Source: Tichowtungia sp964398915 (lineage in GTDB: Bacteria; Verrucomicrobiota; Kiritimatiellia; Kiritimatiellales; Tichowtungiaceae). From it: 64,000 bases of DNA. Shown one piece after another: positions 16,912 through 27,696 of this stretch. Made by a program: the position numbers and the translations under genes. The notes beneath the pieces were generated by a model that was not told the DNA's origin, did no database searches, and worked only from the letters and a program-made list of their open reading frames with translations. Numbering within the stretch: position 1 is the stretch's first letter; the number at the start of each line of letters is the position of its first letter. Location of the stretch: positions 248,001 through 312,000 of the forward strand of contig CAYNOR010000001.1 in assembly GCA_964398915.1 (NCBI GenBank). The letters are read 5' to 3'.

Positions 16912-17907
16912 TTACTTACTGATCACTTTGATCAGGTCGAGAACCTTGCAGGAGTAACCCCACTCGTTGTCATACCAGGCAATGACTTTGACGAAGGTCT
17001 TGTCGAGCTGGATGCCCGCTTTGGAATCAAAGATCGAGGTGCAGGATTCGTGACGGAAGTCCGTCGAAACCACGTCGTCTTTGGTGTAAGCGAGAATACC
17101 TTTAAGCGCGCCTTCAGAAGCTTCCTTCATCGCCGCGCAGATTTCTTCATAGCTGGCTTCTTTAACCAGTTCGCAGGTCAGGTCGACAACCGATACGTCG
17201 GAAGTCGGCACGCGGAAGGCCATGCCAGTGAGCTTGCCTTTGAGCTGCGGAATCACCACGCCGACCGCTTTGGCTGCGCCGGTGGAAGACGGGATGATAT
17301 TTTCGAGAATACCGCGGCCGCCGCGCCAGTCTTTGGCGGAAGGTCCATCAACGGTTTTCTGAGTGGCGGTGGCAGCGTGAACCGTGGTCATCAGCCCGCG
17401 TTTGATGCCGAACTTGTCGTTCAGAACCTTGGCAACCGGAGCCAGACAGTTGGTGGTGCAAGAAGCGTTAGAAACGATGGTCTGACCGGCATAGCTGTCG
17501 GTGTTAACGCCGCAAACGAACATCGGAGTGTCATCTTTAGACGGAGCAGAAAGAACAACTTTCTTCGCGCCAGCGTCGATGTGCTTCTGTGCTGTTTCTT
17601 TGGTCAAGAAGAAGCCAGTGGATTCAACAACGACTTCAGCGCCGATGTCGCCCCATTTGAGGTTCGACGGATCTTTTTCAGCTGTGATGCGGATTGCTTT
17701 GCCGTTGACGACCAATTTGCCGTCTTTCACTTCGACCGTGCCGTTGAAACGACCGTGTACGGAGTCAAACTTCAGCATATAAGCCAGATAATCTACATCC
17801 AGCAGGTCATTGATGCCGACTATTTCGATGTCTTTGCGATCAGCAGCAGCACGGAAAACCATGCGGCCGATGCGTCCGAAACCGTTAATACCAACTTTGA
17901 TAGCCAT
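16912..17907 (-). CDS. gapA: GapA, glyceraldehyde-3-phosphate dehydrogenase
   Basis: Glycolytic enzyme that oxidises and phosphorylates glyceraldehyde 3-phosphate. 331 residues, full length. NAD-binding start MAIKVGINGFGRIGRMVFRA; active-site SNASCTTNCLAP with catalytic Cys150; AVGVVIPQLKGKLTGMAFRVPT; and the closing WYDNEWGYSCKVLDL. Single-gene unit with its own terminator (16856-16888). Confidence 0.97.
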   Translation of the reverse strand: MAIKVGINGFGRIGRMVFRAAADRKDIEIVGINDLLDVDYLAYMLKFDSVHGRFNGTVEVKDGKLVVNGKAIRITAEKDPSNLKWGDIGAEVVVESTGFFLTKETAQKHIDAGAKKVVLSAPSKDDTPMFVCGVNTDSYAGQTIVSNASCTTNCLAPVAKVLNDKFGIKRGLMTTVHAATATQKTVDGPSAKDWRGGRGILENIIPSSTGAAKAVGVVIPQLKGKLTGMAFRVPTSDVSVVDLTCELVKEASYEEICAAMKEASEGALKGILAYTKDDVVSTDFRHESCTSIFDSKAGIQLDKTFVKVIAWYDNEWGYSCKVLDLIKVISK

Positions 17908-18139
17908 TCTTCTCTCCCTTTGCTTTGCGCCCCGCGAGGGGCTGTTTTTCTATAAAATCCCGCGAACCCTACCGGAACACCCCCAGAGCGTCAATCCTTC
18001 ACACCCGCAAACTTGACACCCATTCCCAAAGCCGGAAGACTGGGAAGGAAAATGGATTATTGGATGAATGGATTGTTGGATCAACGTGAGGGGAATGCCT
18101 CCGCCACCATGATTCCATCCGGTCCACGGAGGTTTTTTT

Positions 18140-18907
18140 ATGATTAAACGCTCTTACCTGCTCACAAAAGTTATGGGAATCCCTGTACGGGCACATATTA
18201 CTCTGGTGCTCCTGCTGATTTTTGTCGCCCTGAAATTCGGAATCGGTGGAATTCTTTATGCCATCGGCATATTGTTCAGCATTGCCGCTCACGAGTTGGG
18301 TCATTCGTGGGTCGCTATCCGCAAAGGATGTCACGTCCGCGAAATTATGCTGCTGCCGATCGGCGGTGTCGCCAAAATGGACAGCATCCCCTCACGTCCG
18401 ATGGATGAATTTCTGGTGGCCGCCGCCGGTCCGCTGACCAGCCTTATACTGGCCGTTCTTTTTGGCTGGGCCGGACGCTTCGCGTTCCCTTTCACGTCCA
18501 TGTTCTATGTAAACCTTATGCTGTGCCTCTTCAACCTGCTTCCCTCGTTCCCGATGGACGGCGGACGCATCTTCCGCGCCGTCATGACACCCAAACTCGG
18601 ACGGCTCAAAGCCACGGCGCTGGCCGCACGCATCGGACGGATCATGGCCGTTGCCGGAGGAATCTTCGGCCTGATTCAGGGCAATTTCTTCCTGATTCTA
18701 ATCGCCATTTTCATCTATCAGGCGGCAGGCGCAGAATACCGCGCCGTCTATTTACAACAGATGAGCCAGGAATGGTTCACCGGCGGACGACCCGCCGACA
18801 TTGAAGTGAGCCCTCCGCCCTACGCGCGAAAAGCTCCGCCGTTCTGGTCTGAATGGAAAAATAAAACCAACGCCTTTTTCAACGATTTGTTTAAGAACTG
18901 GCAATGA
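18140..18907 (+). CDS. Site-2 protease family (M50) intramembrane metalloprotease
   Basis: A 255-residue membrane protein. The zinc motif HELGH is at 51-55 inside the second hydrophobic segment (FSIAAHELGHSW). The third zinc ligand is in NLLPSFPMDGGR (Asp140), the diagnostic NPDG-like motif. Four or more membrane helices are visible. No CBS or PDZ domain is present, so this is a minimal member of the SpoIVFB/Rip-like branch. Substrate unknown. SD sequence GGAGG lies seven bases before the ATG at 18140. Confidence 0.9.
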   Translation: MIKRSYLLTKVMGIPVRAHITLVLLLIFVALKFGIGGILYAIGILFSIAAHELGHSWVAIRKGCHVREIMLLPIGGVAKMDSIPSRPMDEFLVAAAGPLTSLILAVLFGWAGRFAFPFTSMFYVNLMLCLFNLLPSFPMDGGRIFRAVMTPKLGRLKATALAARIGRIMAVAGGIFGLIQGNFFLILIAIFIYQAAGAEYRAVYLQQMSQEWFTGGRPADIEVSPPPYARKAPPFWSEWKNKTNAFFNDLFKNWQ

Positions 18908-18914
18908 GGCTTTT

Positions 18915-18987
18915 TGGAGTGCGGTCGCAAGCGAAGTGCGAAGCCGCTCTCAAAGCTCCGTCGCACTGCGTTTGCCGGAGCACTCCA
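18915..18987. repeat. Short inverted-repeat element (GGAGTGC...GCACTCC)
   Basis: A ~73-bp element with ends TGGAGTGC and GCACTCCA, and an inner GCGGTCGCAAGCG...GAAGCCGC pairing. It lies right after the M50 protease stop, so it may act as a bidirectional terminator or be a small dispersed repeat. It does not code. Confidence 0.55.
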
Positions 18988-18991
18988 TATC

Positions 18992-19327
18992 TTATTCAAT
19001 AATCGCCCGGTAAACGCCCTGCGTGTGATCAGGCTGCCGGTTCGAATAACGGAAAAAAAGATCCCAGATAATCAGAACGGCCAGAATCACCCCGGCTGTC
19101 GCCAGAATGGTCGTCCAGAACTTTTTACTGAACGCCGGGTTTTTCATTAAATGCTGAAACCGGCGGAACCCGCTGTTGCGGCTGCGACGGCGGTGTGTAT
19201 TGGAAATATCCGGATTGACCGCTTCATCAAATGTTTTCCGGTGATGCCGGTGCCGCCGGCTCTTCGGCGGCTCTGGAGGTTTAGCCCAGGGTGATTCTTT
19301 CACTTCGTAAATGTCGGATGAAGCCAT
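18992..19327 (-). CDS. Small basic single-pass membrane protein with N-terminal DIY motif
   Basis: 111 residues: N-terminus MASSDIYEVKESPWAKPPEPP, then a very basic, histidine- and arginine-rich stretch, and a membrane helix near residues 75-92 (TTILATAGVILAVLIIWDLFF). Not a family I recognise. It shares the S-S-D-I-Y opening with the next gene upstream (19389-19631), and a looser RDIY with two TPR proteins at 54 and 55.3 kb. It sits downstream of the Kdo transferase and the 80-residue relative on the same strand, probably in one transcript. Confidence 0.65.
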   Translation of the reverse strand: MASSDIYEVKESPWAKPPEPPKSRRHRHHRKTFDEAVNPDISNTHRRRSRNSGFRRFQHLMKNPAFSKKFWTTILATAGVILAVLIIWDLFFRYSNRQPDHTQGVYRAIIE

Positions 19328-19388
19328 AGTTCCGACAGAATAATGATTCAGACCAGGTTTGACAGTGTTTTTTATCGAAAAACAGAAT

Positions 19389-19631
19389 CTACCGCTTGAT
19401 CATCAGCCACCAGAGGGCTCCGGCTGCCAGTAAAACAAGCACACCAAACCCCGTCACCACAGCCTTCCATGCGGAAGTCCCCCTGCGCCGGCTTTGATGA
19501 TGGTGACGGTGATGCGGCACCACTTCACCGCCGGTAGCCCGCAGATATTCATCCCGGCGCTGAGAAACCGCCGAGTGCCTTTTTCCTCCCTGATCTGCCG
19601 GCTCTCTTGCTCCGTAAATATCAGAGGACAC
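19389..19631 (-). CDS. Small single-pass membrane protein with N-terminal DIY motif
   Basis: 80 residues: MSSDIYGAREPADQGGKRH start, a histidine/arginine-rich middle (PHHRHHHQSRRR), and a C-terminal membrane helix (VVTGFGVLVLLAAGALWWLM). Likely paralogue in architecture of the 18992-19327 gene. Its start codon lies inside the last codons of the Kdo transferase (stop at 19621), so it is probably co-translated with it. Function unknown; the coupling suggests an envelope role. Confidence 0.65.
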   Translation of the reverse strand: MSSDIYGAREPADQGGKRHSAVSQRRDEYLRATGGEVVPHHRHHHQSRRRGTSAWKAVVTGFGVLVLLAAGALWWLMIKR

Positions 19632-20910
19632 GACCGACCTCCTCGACCATTTTCGTAATTACACCGCGCCGGGAGTCGATAACACCGCGAGCCGCTTCGC
19701 CAAGCTGTGCGCGAACTGAAGGATTACTCAGCATCTCCTCGATAGTTTTTTCCAGAGTTTGGAAGTCAGCGACCTGCCGCAACGCTTTCGCCGCAAGAAA
19801 ATCATCCATAATTGACGGGAAGTTTTCCATATTCGGCCCGACGATAACGGCTTTGCCGAAAAGCGCCGGCTCAATCGGATTCTGTCCGCCATGCTCACAG
19901 AGACTCTTGCCGACAAACACCACATCGGCTGCGGCATAGAAGCTCATCAGCTCACCCGTTGTATCCACCACCAAAACATCAGATCTCGGCAGGACGGGCG
20001 CATCTGCTTTACTGCGCAATACATATGACAGCCCTTGCGACTCAATCGCTTTGACCACTTCATCGCGACGTTCGGCATGGCGCGGAACCAGCACGAGGAA
20101 AAGGGCCGGATATTTTTCGCGCAGATTTTTATAGATTTTACAAAGAGCCTCTTCTTCACCGGGCCAGGTAGAGCCGCCGAGCAGAATGAGGGCGTTATCC
20201 GGAACCGTAATTTTATGAAGCACGGCACGGGCTTTACGGTCGGCATCGGCGGCCGGCGGCGGCAGATCATACTTGGCGGTACCGAACGTTTTCACGGTCT
20301 CAGGGCGTGCGCCCATGGCAAGAATCCGGTCCGCATCCTGCCTCCCCTGCATACAGACCGGATCAATCATGGCCAGCAGCCGCCGCGTAAAGGGACGCAA
20401 CCGCATGTATCCTTTGAACGAAGAATCAGAAACACGCCCGTTAATCAACGCCACCGGAATGCCGCGCCTGTGCGCCTGCCTTACAAGGTTCGGCCAAAAC
20501 TCACATTCGATCAGAATCAGTTTAAGCGGATTAATCATGTTAAACACACGGTTCATCACAACGGGCAGATCAATCGGGAAATAGATCAGCACATCGCGCG
20601 AATCAAGCTTCTGCTCCGCCAGCGTGTGACCGGTGGATGTATTCGTGCTCAGCACAAAACGGATTTCAGGATACGTTTTGCGATATTCCTCGATGAAGCG
20701 TAACGCCACAAAAAGCTCACCGACACTAACCGCGTGGATCCAAATATGCCGTGCCTCAGTCAGCCGCACCAGCGTACCGTGCCCGTAAATGCCGACGCGC
20801 TGTTCAAAATGCCGCCGATAGCCGCCGCGCCGCGCCATGCGCGTCAGAAACTTCGGCAGCAGCAGCAGAAAGCCGATGGGAAAAAGCAGGTTGTAAAAAA
20901 TCCAAATCAT
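19621..20910 (-). CDS. waaA: 3-deoxy-D-manno-octulosonic acid transferase (Kdo transferase)
   Basis: Inner-membrane-anchored GT30 glycosyltransferase that adds Kdo to lipid A precursor; its presence argues for lipopolysaccharide. 429 residues: N-terminal membrane anchor (MIWIFYNLLFPIGFLLLLPKF), then HIWIHAVSVGELFVAL; the C-terminal GT-B half holds LLGGSTWPGEEEAL, LVPRHAERRDEV and GGQNPIEPALFGKAVIVGPNMENF. Two small DIY-motif membrane genes follow it, the first overlapping its stop by 11 bp. Confidence 0.94.
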   Translation of the reverse strand: MIWIFYNLLFPIGFLLLLPKFLTRMARRGGYRRHFEQRVGIYGHGTLVRLTEARHIWIHAVSVGELFVALRFIEEYRKTYPEIRFVLSTNTSTGHTLAEQKLDSRDVLIYFPIDLPVVMNRVFNMINPLKLILIECEFWPNLVRQAHRRGIPVALINGRVSDSSFKGYMRLRPFTRRLLAMIDPVCMQGRQDADRILAMGARPETVKTFGTAKYDLPPPAADADRKARAVLHKITVPDNALILLGGSTWPGEEEALCKIYKNLREKYPALFLVLVPRHAERRDEVVKAIESQGLSYVLRSKADAPVLPRSDVLVVDTTGELMSFYAAADVVFVGKSLCEHGGQNPIEPALFGKAVIVGPNMENFPSIMDDFLAAKALRQVADFQTLEKTIEEMLSNPSVRAQLGEAARGVIDSRRGVITKMVEEVGRVL

Positions 20911-20962
20911 CGGGGGAGTGTTCCGGTTCAGCCTTCAGGTTTCAAGTTTCAAGTTTCAGCTT

Positions 20963-21922
20963 TCACGCTCGCGGATGCGCTTCCTCATAAACTTTCTTCA
21001 ATTTCTCAACCGATACATGGGTATAAATCTGGGTGGTCGACAGACTGGCGTGGCCCAGCAGTTCCTGCACACTGCGCAGATCGGCCCCGTTATCCAGCAG
21101 ATGCGTGGCAAAACTGTGGCGCATCGCGTGCGGAGAAATGGATGGCTTCAGGCCGCAGTAGCCAACGTAGGTCTTCATCATGCGCTCAATCGACCGCGCC
21201 GTAAGCGGTCCGCCATGCTTGTTGAGGAAAATGACGCGCCGGGGCTCCCCTTTGATGCCGAGCGACAGCCAGATATCCTGCCGCCACGCCAAAGCATTCT
21301 GCAATGCCCGCTCAGCAGGCCGGCCCAGCGGGCAAAGCCGTTCCTTTTTGCCTTTGCCAAGTACACTGACAATACCGGAAAGAGTATCAATCCGGGATTC
21401 GGTCAGACTGACCAGCTCGCCGATACGCATGCCGGTACTGTAAAGCACTTCGAGAATCGCAGTGTCGCGCACCGGAATATATTCCTGAAACAGGCCCAAC
21501 GGCTTTTCTGCTGCCGCCATAGCGTGCGGAGCCGCCAGCAGCTGCTCCACTTCATTCACCGACAAAACCGCAGGCAGATAACTGCCCTTCTTCGGCAAGT
21601 GCAGTCCGCTGAACGGATTGAGTGGAACATATTCTTCGCGCACCAGAAATTTATAGAACGACCGCAACGCCGAAAGCTTCCGGCTTGTCGTCGTCGGCTC
21701 CATTTCCAGCTTCTGGAAAAAGACGAGAAACTTGCGGGCGGAAAAGCGGTCGGCCTCTTTCCAGTTATACGGCGGCTTCGCCTCATCGCCCCATATCAGT
21801 TCAATGAACTGCCGGATATCAATTAAGTAATTGCTGACCGTATGCTCCGAGGCGTTTTTCTCCCCCTGCAGGTATTTAACAAAATGCTCTACGCAAGGGT
21901 CTATGATTGTTTTTCCAGACAT
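20963..21922 (-). CDS. xerC: XerC/XerD-type tyrosine recombinase
   Basis: 319-residue site-specific recombinase of the chromosome-dimer-resolution family. N-terminal SAM-like core-binding domain (HFVKYLQGEKNASEHTVSNY); catalytic residues are the Arg in STGMRIGELVSL, HAMRHSF (H-x-x-R-H region), the His in LLGHASLSTTQIYTHV and the Tyr of that motif. The start at 21922 is chosen because it follows AGGTAGGA, while the longer frame to 21985 would cross TTCCAA palindromes. XerC versus XerD cannot be settled from one gene. The gap to the Kdo transferase holds TTTCAAGTTTCAAGTTTCAG micro-repeats. Confidence 0.9.
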   Translation of the reverse strand: MSGKTIIDPCVEHFVKYLQGEKNASEHTVSNYLIDIRQFIELIWGDEAKPPYNWKEADRFSARKFLVFFQKLEMEPTTTSRKLSALRSFYKFLVREEYVPLNPFSGLHLPKKGSYLPAVLSVNEVEQLLAAPHAMAAAEKPLGLFQEYIPVRDTAILEVLYSTGMRIGELVSLTESRIDTLSGIVSVLGKGKKERLCPLGRPAERALQNALAWRQDIWLSLGIKGEPRRVIFLNKHGGPLTARSIERMMKTYVGYCGLKPSISPHAMRHSFATHLLDNGADLRSVQELLGHASLSTTQIYTHVSVEKLKKVYEEAHPRA

Positions 21923-21959
21923 TGGAAAATTCCTACCTACTTTTTCCGATAATTGGAAG
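21910..21959. promoter_or_regulatory. Paired TTCCAA-type palindromes at the xerC start
   Basis: TTTTTCCAGACATTGGAAA (21910-21928) overlaps the xerC start codon. TTTTTCCGATAATTGGAAG (21941-21959) lies 12 bp upstream of it. Both match the 19-bp pattern exactly or with one change; centres are 31 bp apart, as in front of the beta-helix gene. Confidence 0.65.
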
Positions 21960-22020
21960 CAGGCTTCCGCCGACAGCGACATCACCTCTCTCAGACCCCA
22001 TCACTCCCTCAACCGAATTA

Positions 22021-22716
22021 TCAGGATTCATCACTGTCCTTAAGATCGTTCATGCACGCCTCCCAGACCAAGTGATATTTATACAACAAGGCATCTCGGA
22101 AGCTCACATCTTCGCCGACCAACAGTTTTGACACCTCTTCTATTTCCTGCTGATAAAACCGGATATCCAGCACAGCTGGATGAATAGGCTTTGTCTCGCA
22201 AGTCCTTTTGTCAACCTTGAGAAATCGCGACCACGTACTATCAGGATCAACGGAGTGCATTTTTGCAACCAAAGATTCCAGTCGCAACATTGCCAAAGAG
22301 ACCGAATCATTGTCTAAAAATAACGAGTCCTTAAGATCTCCACTCAGGGCATGTAAACTGTGATCCCGTGTGACTCGATCAAGTCTACATTCACAAGGAG
22401 GCTCACTCCGACGGCCAAGCTCGCATTCAACCAACATAAGCTTATAAATTATGCGTAGACAGTTTTTGATCAGAAGCTCCAACACATGGCGTTGAAGAAA
22501 AAAGATGGGAAGCGCATCTTCACCTTTTCCCGTAAAGCCATCAAAAAGCCGCCGAGCTGCGGTCAGGTACGCTCGATGAAAATCTGGCTGCGACATCGCC
22601 TGACTGAGCGTCAAAAGCTTACCGGAGAACTTTCTACTACATCCAATACCAACCATGTTCACCCATTTTCCTCTACAACCAGCTCTCCGATTCGGGAATT
22701 CTTTTTCGCATCCCAC
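22021..22716 (-). CDS. Hypothetical protein, unrecognised
   Basis: Up to 231 residues, mostly helical, cysteine-containing and soluble. No motif recognised. A helix QRHVLELLIKNCLRIIYKLML resembles the substrate-binding helix of some HEPN-like proteins, but no clear RX4-6H is seen, so I leave it unassigned. The longest start is a GTG at 22716, overlapping the stop of the upstream lipoprotein gene by one base (TAGTG). A GTG at 22662 preceded by AGGA, or the ATG at 22656, are better ribosome-site choices. It lies in an AT-richer stretch between xerC and topA. Confidence 0.55.
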   Translation of the reverse strand: MGCEKEFPNRRAGCRGKWVNMVGIGCSRKFSGKLLTLSQAMSQPDFHRAYLTAARRLFDGFTGKGEDALPIFFLQRHVLELLIKNCLRIIYKLMLVECELGRRSEPPCECRLDRVTRDHSLHALSGDLKDSLFLDNDSVSLAMLRLESLVAKMHSVDPDSTWSRFLKVDKRTCETKPIHPAVLDIRFYQQEIEEVSKLLVGEDVSFRDALLYKYHLVWEACMNDLKDSDES

Positions 22717-23576
22717 TATTTTATTTCAACATAAGTAGCTTCATATCGAGATTCACTACTCTTTATAAATTCGACAGCAAAAGTGCTTCTAACTTTGGCT
22801 CCAAAAGCATTTTTAGAATCAAATTCTCCGATGACGTAGTATTTATCTCCTACTTTTGCACTCTTAAGGGAGCTCATTATGAATTTTGCATTGCCGTAAT
22901 CTCGCAGGTGAGATCGAACAGCCTGCATTGCTTGAAGTTTAAGGCCCGTGTCGTTGGAGCTTGGAGACGAGATTTTTTCCAAATCTGGAACCGGCTCTGC
23001 TTTCTCGATTCTCTGCAAACCAAGCCGCTCTTGATCACTATTCCTTCGGTCAGGTGTATCTGCTTCGGTAGATGCAGAAGGTTTCGTGGGTGGTACGACT
23101 AAAGCGGCGGGCTGCGGAACTATCTTTGTATTTATCTCAACACGCCCCTGATTCATGGTTATTGGACATGCGGTAAAGGTATTATTGCCAGGTATTCCCC
23201 CGACTTTATCTAGCGGATTGTTAACATCTGGATGAATTATTTTGGTGGCGCCAGCAGACAAGCCGTTCGTTATGGTGAACAGGTCTGTTGCAAGAAGCCT
23301 CTTGCGGCTTAAGTTCCACTCGCTGTCACTAAAAGACATCATCAGGTTTACTATGCTGTAATCATTTACTCCATAGTTCATGACCGTCACCCTGCCGCAT
23401 ACGGTATTTGACGGAAACAGAGACGGATCATAATCCGCAATGATTCTCAGACCTTTTGTCGGCTCATTCCATACAAATTGCTTCTTTGGATTGAAAAGAG
23501 TAGTGGTACACCCTGTAACAAGCACAACTGAAAGAAAAAGCAGGACGGGATTTTTACCAACACAGTTTTTATTCAT
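22716..23576 (-). CDS. Predicted lipoprotein, unknown function
   Basis: 286 residues from the ATG at 23576. Signal peptide MNKNCVGKNPVLLFLSVVLV ends in a lipobox (LVTGC). A beta-rich first half is followed by a charged, proline-rich linker, and then a C-terminal domain with VGDKYYVIGEFDSKNAFGAKVRSTF. This resembles the V-N-A-K-N-x-F-G type domains of many small lipoproteins. An earlier in-frame start at 23744 is rejected: it would translate a dispersed repeat and give two hydrophobic segments. Paired with the unknown gene immediately downstream. Confidence 0.7.
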   Translation of the reverse strand: MNKNCVGKNPVLLFLSVVLVTGCTTTLFNPKKQFVWNEPTKGLRIIADYDPSLFPSNTVCGRVTVMNYGVNDYSIVNLMMSFSDSEWNLSRKRLLATDLFTITNGLSAGATKIIHPDVNNPLDKVGGIPGNNTFTACPITMNQGRVEINTKIVPQPAALVVPPTKPSASTEADTPDRRNSDQERLGLQRIEKAEPVPDLEKISSPSSNDTGLKLQAMQAVRSHLRDYGNAKFIMSSLKSAKVGDKYYVIGEFDSKNAFGAKVRSTFAVEFIKSSESRYEATYVEIK

Positions 23577-23752
23577 GTCCAAACCGTACCCTTTCTCTGA
23601 AAAGCTAAGCAAGAAGAGAAAAGCCGAGCAAATGCGCAAGAAGGCCAATATCGTCAACCAAAACACCCACTGGAAAAGGTTCTTCTCGTACACCACGGAC
23701 GATCCCGCCGAAGCCTTAGCAAAGGCGAAAGCGCTGTGCCGCAACGCAGTTG
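23577..23752. repeat. Intergenic stretch with a dispersed-repeat fragment
   Basis: Between topA and the lipoprotein gene. It contains CCGAAGCCTTAGCAAAGGCG (about 23708-23727), a near-palindrome that looks like a repeat fragment, next to TTCTCGTACACCACGGACG. No gene. Confidence 0.4.
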
Positions 23753-26218
<2,466 letters not shown>

Positions 26219-26253
26219 TTAAACCCTTTCAAACCGCGAACACAGAAGTAGGA

Positions 26254-26340
26254 ATCAGAACAATTAAGGACAGAATAATTTTCCAAACATTGGAACTGTT
26301 CTCCCGGCCCAAACATCATTCTGTCCTTAATTATTCTGAT
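26254..26340. promoter_or_regulatory. 23-bp inverted repeat enclosing a TTCCAA palindrome, upstream of topA
   Basis: ATCAGAACAATTAAGGACAG... (26254-26276) and its inverted copy (26318-26340) match at 22 of 23 positions. The 41-bp loop carries TTTTCCAAACATTGGAA (26279-26295). It lies between the dprA stop and the topA start. It may be a cruciform or terminator-like structure for dprA, a regulatory site for topA, or a dispersed repeat. Confidence 0.6.
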
Positions 26341-26360
26341 CTGTTCTCCATTTTTAAACT

Positions 26361-27479
26361 TTATCCTCTAAGATCGTCAGCCAGTTCAACAATTCGCCCC
26401 GGCAGCATTTTCACCACGCGTTTCATTTCCAACCCAACCAGTAACGCACTCACTTTCGCGCTCGGAAGTCCGGCGGCGCGGGCCAGACTGTCCACATCCA
26501 ACTCCTCATCCCAGAGGGCTTTAACCAGAATCTGCTCATCTTCCGATAGCGGTACTTCCGGCCGCGCCGAGGAGGCTTTTAACGGTTTCTCAAACAACCC
26601 CGGCGGCACTAAAAGTTCGAACTCTTCTAATATATCGCCGACGTTGTCGACCAATTTCGCCCCGTTTTTTATTAAATGATTGGTTCCTTTGGACGACGGA
26701 CTGTCGATCCGCCCCGGAACAGCGAAGACACTCCGGCCCTGTTCCATCGCGGAATCGGAGGTGTGTAACGAGCCGCTCTTAAAGCCGGCTTCGACCACAA
26801 CAACGCCCATAGAAATCCCGCTGATAATCCGGTTACGGTAAGGGAAAGTCTGGCGGTCAGCGGCCCGTCCAAGCGGATACTCGCTGATCACCGCGCCGCT
26901 TCCGGCAATCGCATCGGCCAGCTCAGCGTTTTCGGGCGGATAAAGCTGGTCAATCGCCGCGCCAAGCACCGCAATCGTGCGGCCTTTTCCTTTTAGAGCA
27001 CCCTGATGGGCAACGGTATCAATGCCGCGCGCCAAACCGCTCACCACCGTAAACCCGGTTTGCGCCAGCTGGTAAGCCAGCCGGTCGGCGGTGCTCAGGC
27101 CATAACTGGTGCATTTGCGCGAGCCGACCATTCCCAGCGCGTGGCGATCCTTTGGCAGGATCTCTCCGCGCACATACAACGCCAGCGGCGGATCATGAAT
27201 CGTTTTGAGCGCATCCGGATATTCGCCATCAAGCGGCGTAACAATATGGATACCAATCGCTTCAGCCCTCTCGATCTCCGCCTGCGGATCGACCTGTGAG
27301 CGTTGCGTCAAAATGGTTTCAGAAAGCTTTTCGCCAATTCCTTTAACCATCCGAAGGTCGGACTGCGCCGGATCAAAAATGGCCTGCGGCGAACCCAAAG
27401 CGTCAATCAACGCCCGCACCTTTATCGGCCCGATCCCCTCAACCATGTTCAAGGCAATATACGCTTCACGATCCGTCAT
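26361..27479 (-). CDS. dprA: DprA, DNA-processing protein
   Basis: Binds incoming single-stranded DNA and loads RecA during natural transformation. 372 residues: N-terminal helix-hairpin-helix (ALNMVEGIGPIKVRALI, MVKGIGEKLSETIL), the Rossmann core (GMVGSRKCTSYG, VSGLARGIDTVAHQGAL, VLGAAIDQLYPPEN, SGAVISEYPLG) and a C-terminal winged helix (SLARAAGLPSAKVSALLVGLEMKRVVKMLPGR). Lies directly upstream of topA, a common pairing. ComEC is also in the window, so competence is plausible. Confidence 0.95.
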   Translation of the reverse strand: MTDREAYIALNMVEGIGPIKVRALIDALGSPQAIFDPAQSDLRMVKGIGEKLSETILTQRSQVDPQAEIERAEAIGIHIVTPLDGEYPDALKTIHDPPLALYVRGEILPKDRHALGMVGSRKCTSYGLSTADRLAYQLAQTGFTVVSGLARGIDTVAHQGALKGKGRTIAVLGAAIDQLYPPENAELADAIAGSGAVISEYPLGRAADRQTFPYRNRIISGISMGVVVVEAGFKSGSLHTSDSAMEQGRSVFAVPGRIDSPSSKGTNHLIKNGAKLVDNVGDILEEFELLVPPGLFEKPLKASSARPEVPLSEDEQILVKALWDEELDVDSLARAAGLPSAKVSALLVGLEMKRVVKMLPGRIVELADDLRG

Positions 27480-27696
27480 GATTTAGATTTTCCTGTTCGG
27501 GACACAGTAACGGCAAAATCATGGACGGCAAAATCATTTTAAAGAAATTGTTTTACGAGGGGGGTATCCCATCCTTCGCGTCGTTGCGGTCAAAAAACCG
27601 GGTTTCAGCCCAAGGCCGCCAGCGGGACAAGTCTGCGGAACATTCCTTCTTTTGCTTCGGGTGGCGAACGGATGGTCTTCCCCGCATTGAACACGC

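Noticed and set aside
22716..23744. Long start of the lipoprotein gene at 23744
   Set aside because: The extra N-terminal residues come from a repeat fragment and would put a second hydrophobic segment before the lipobox; the ATG at 23576 opens a proper lipoprotein signal.
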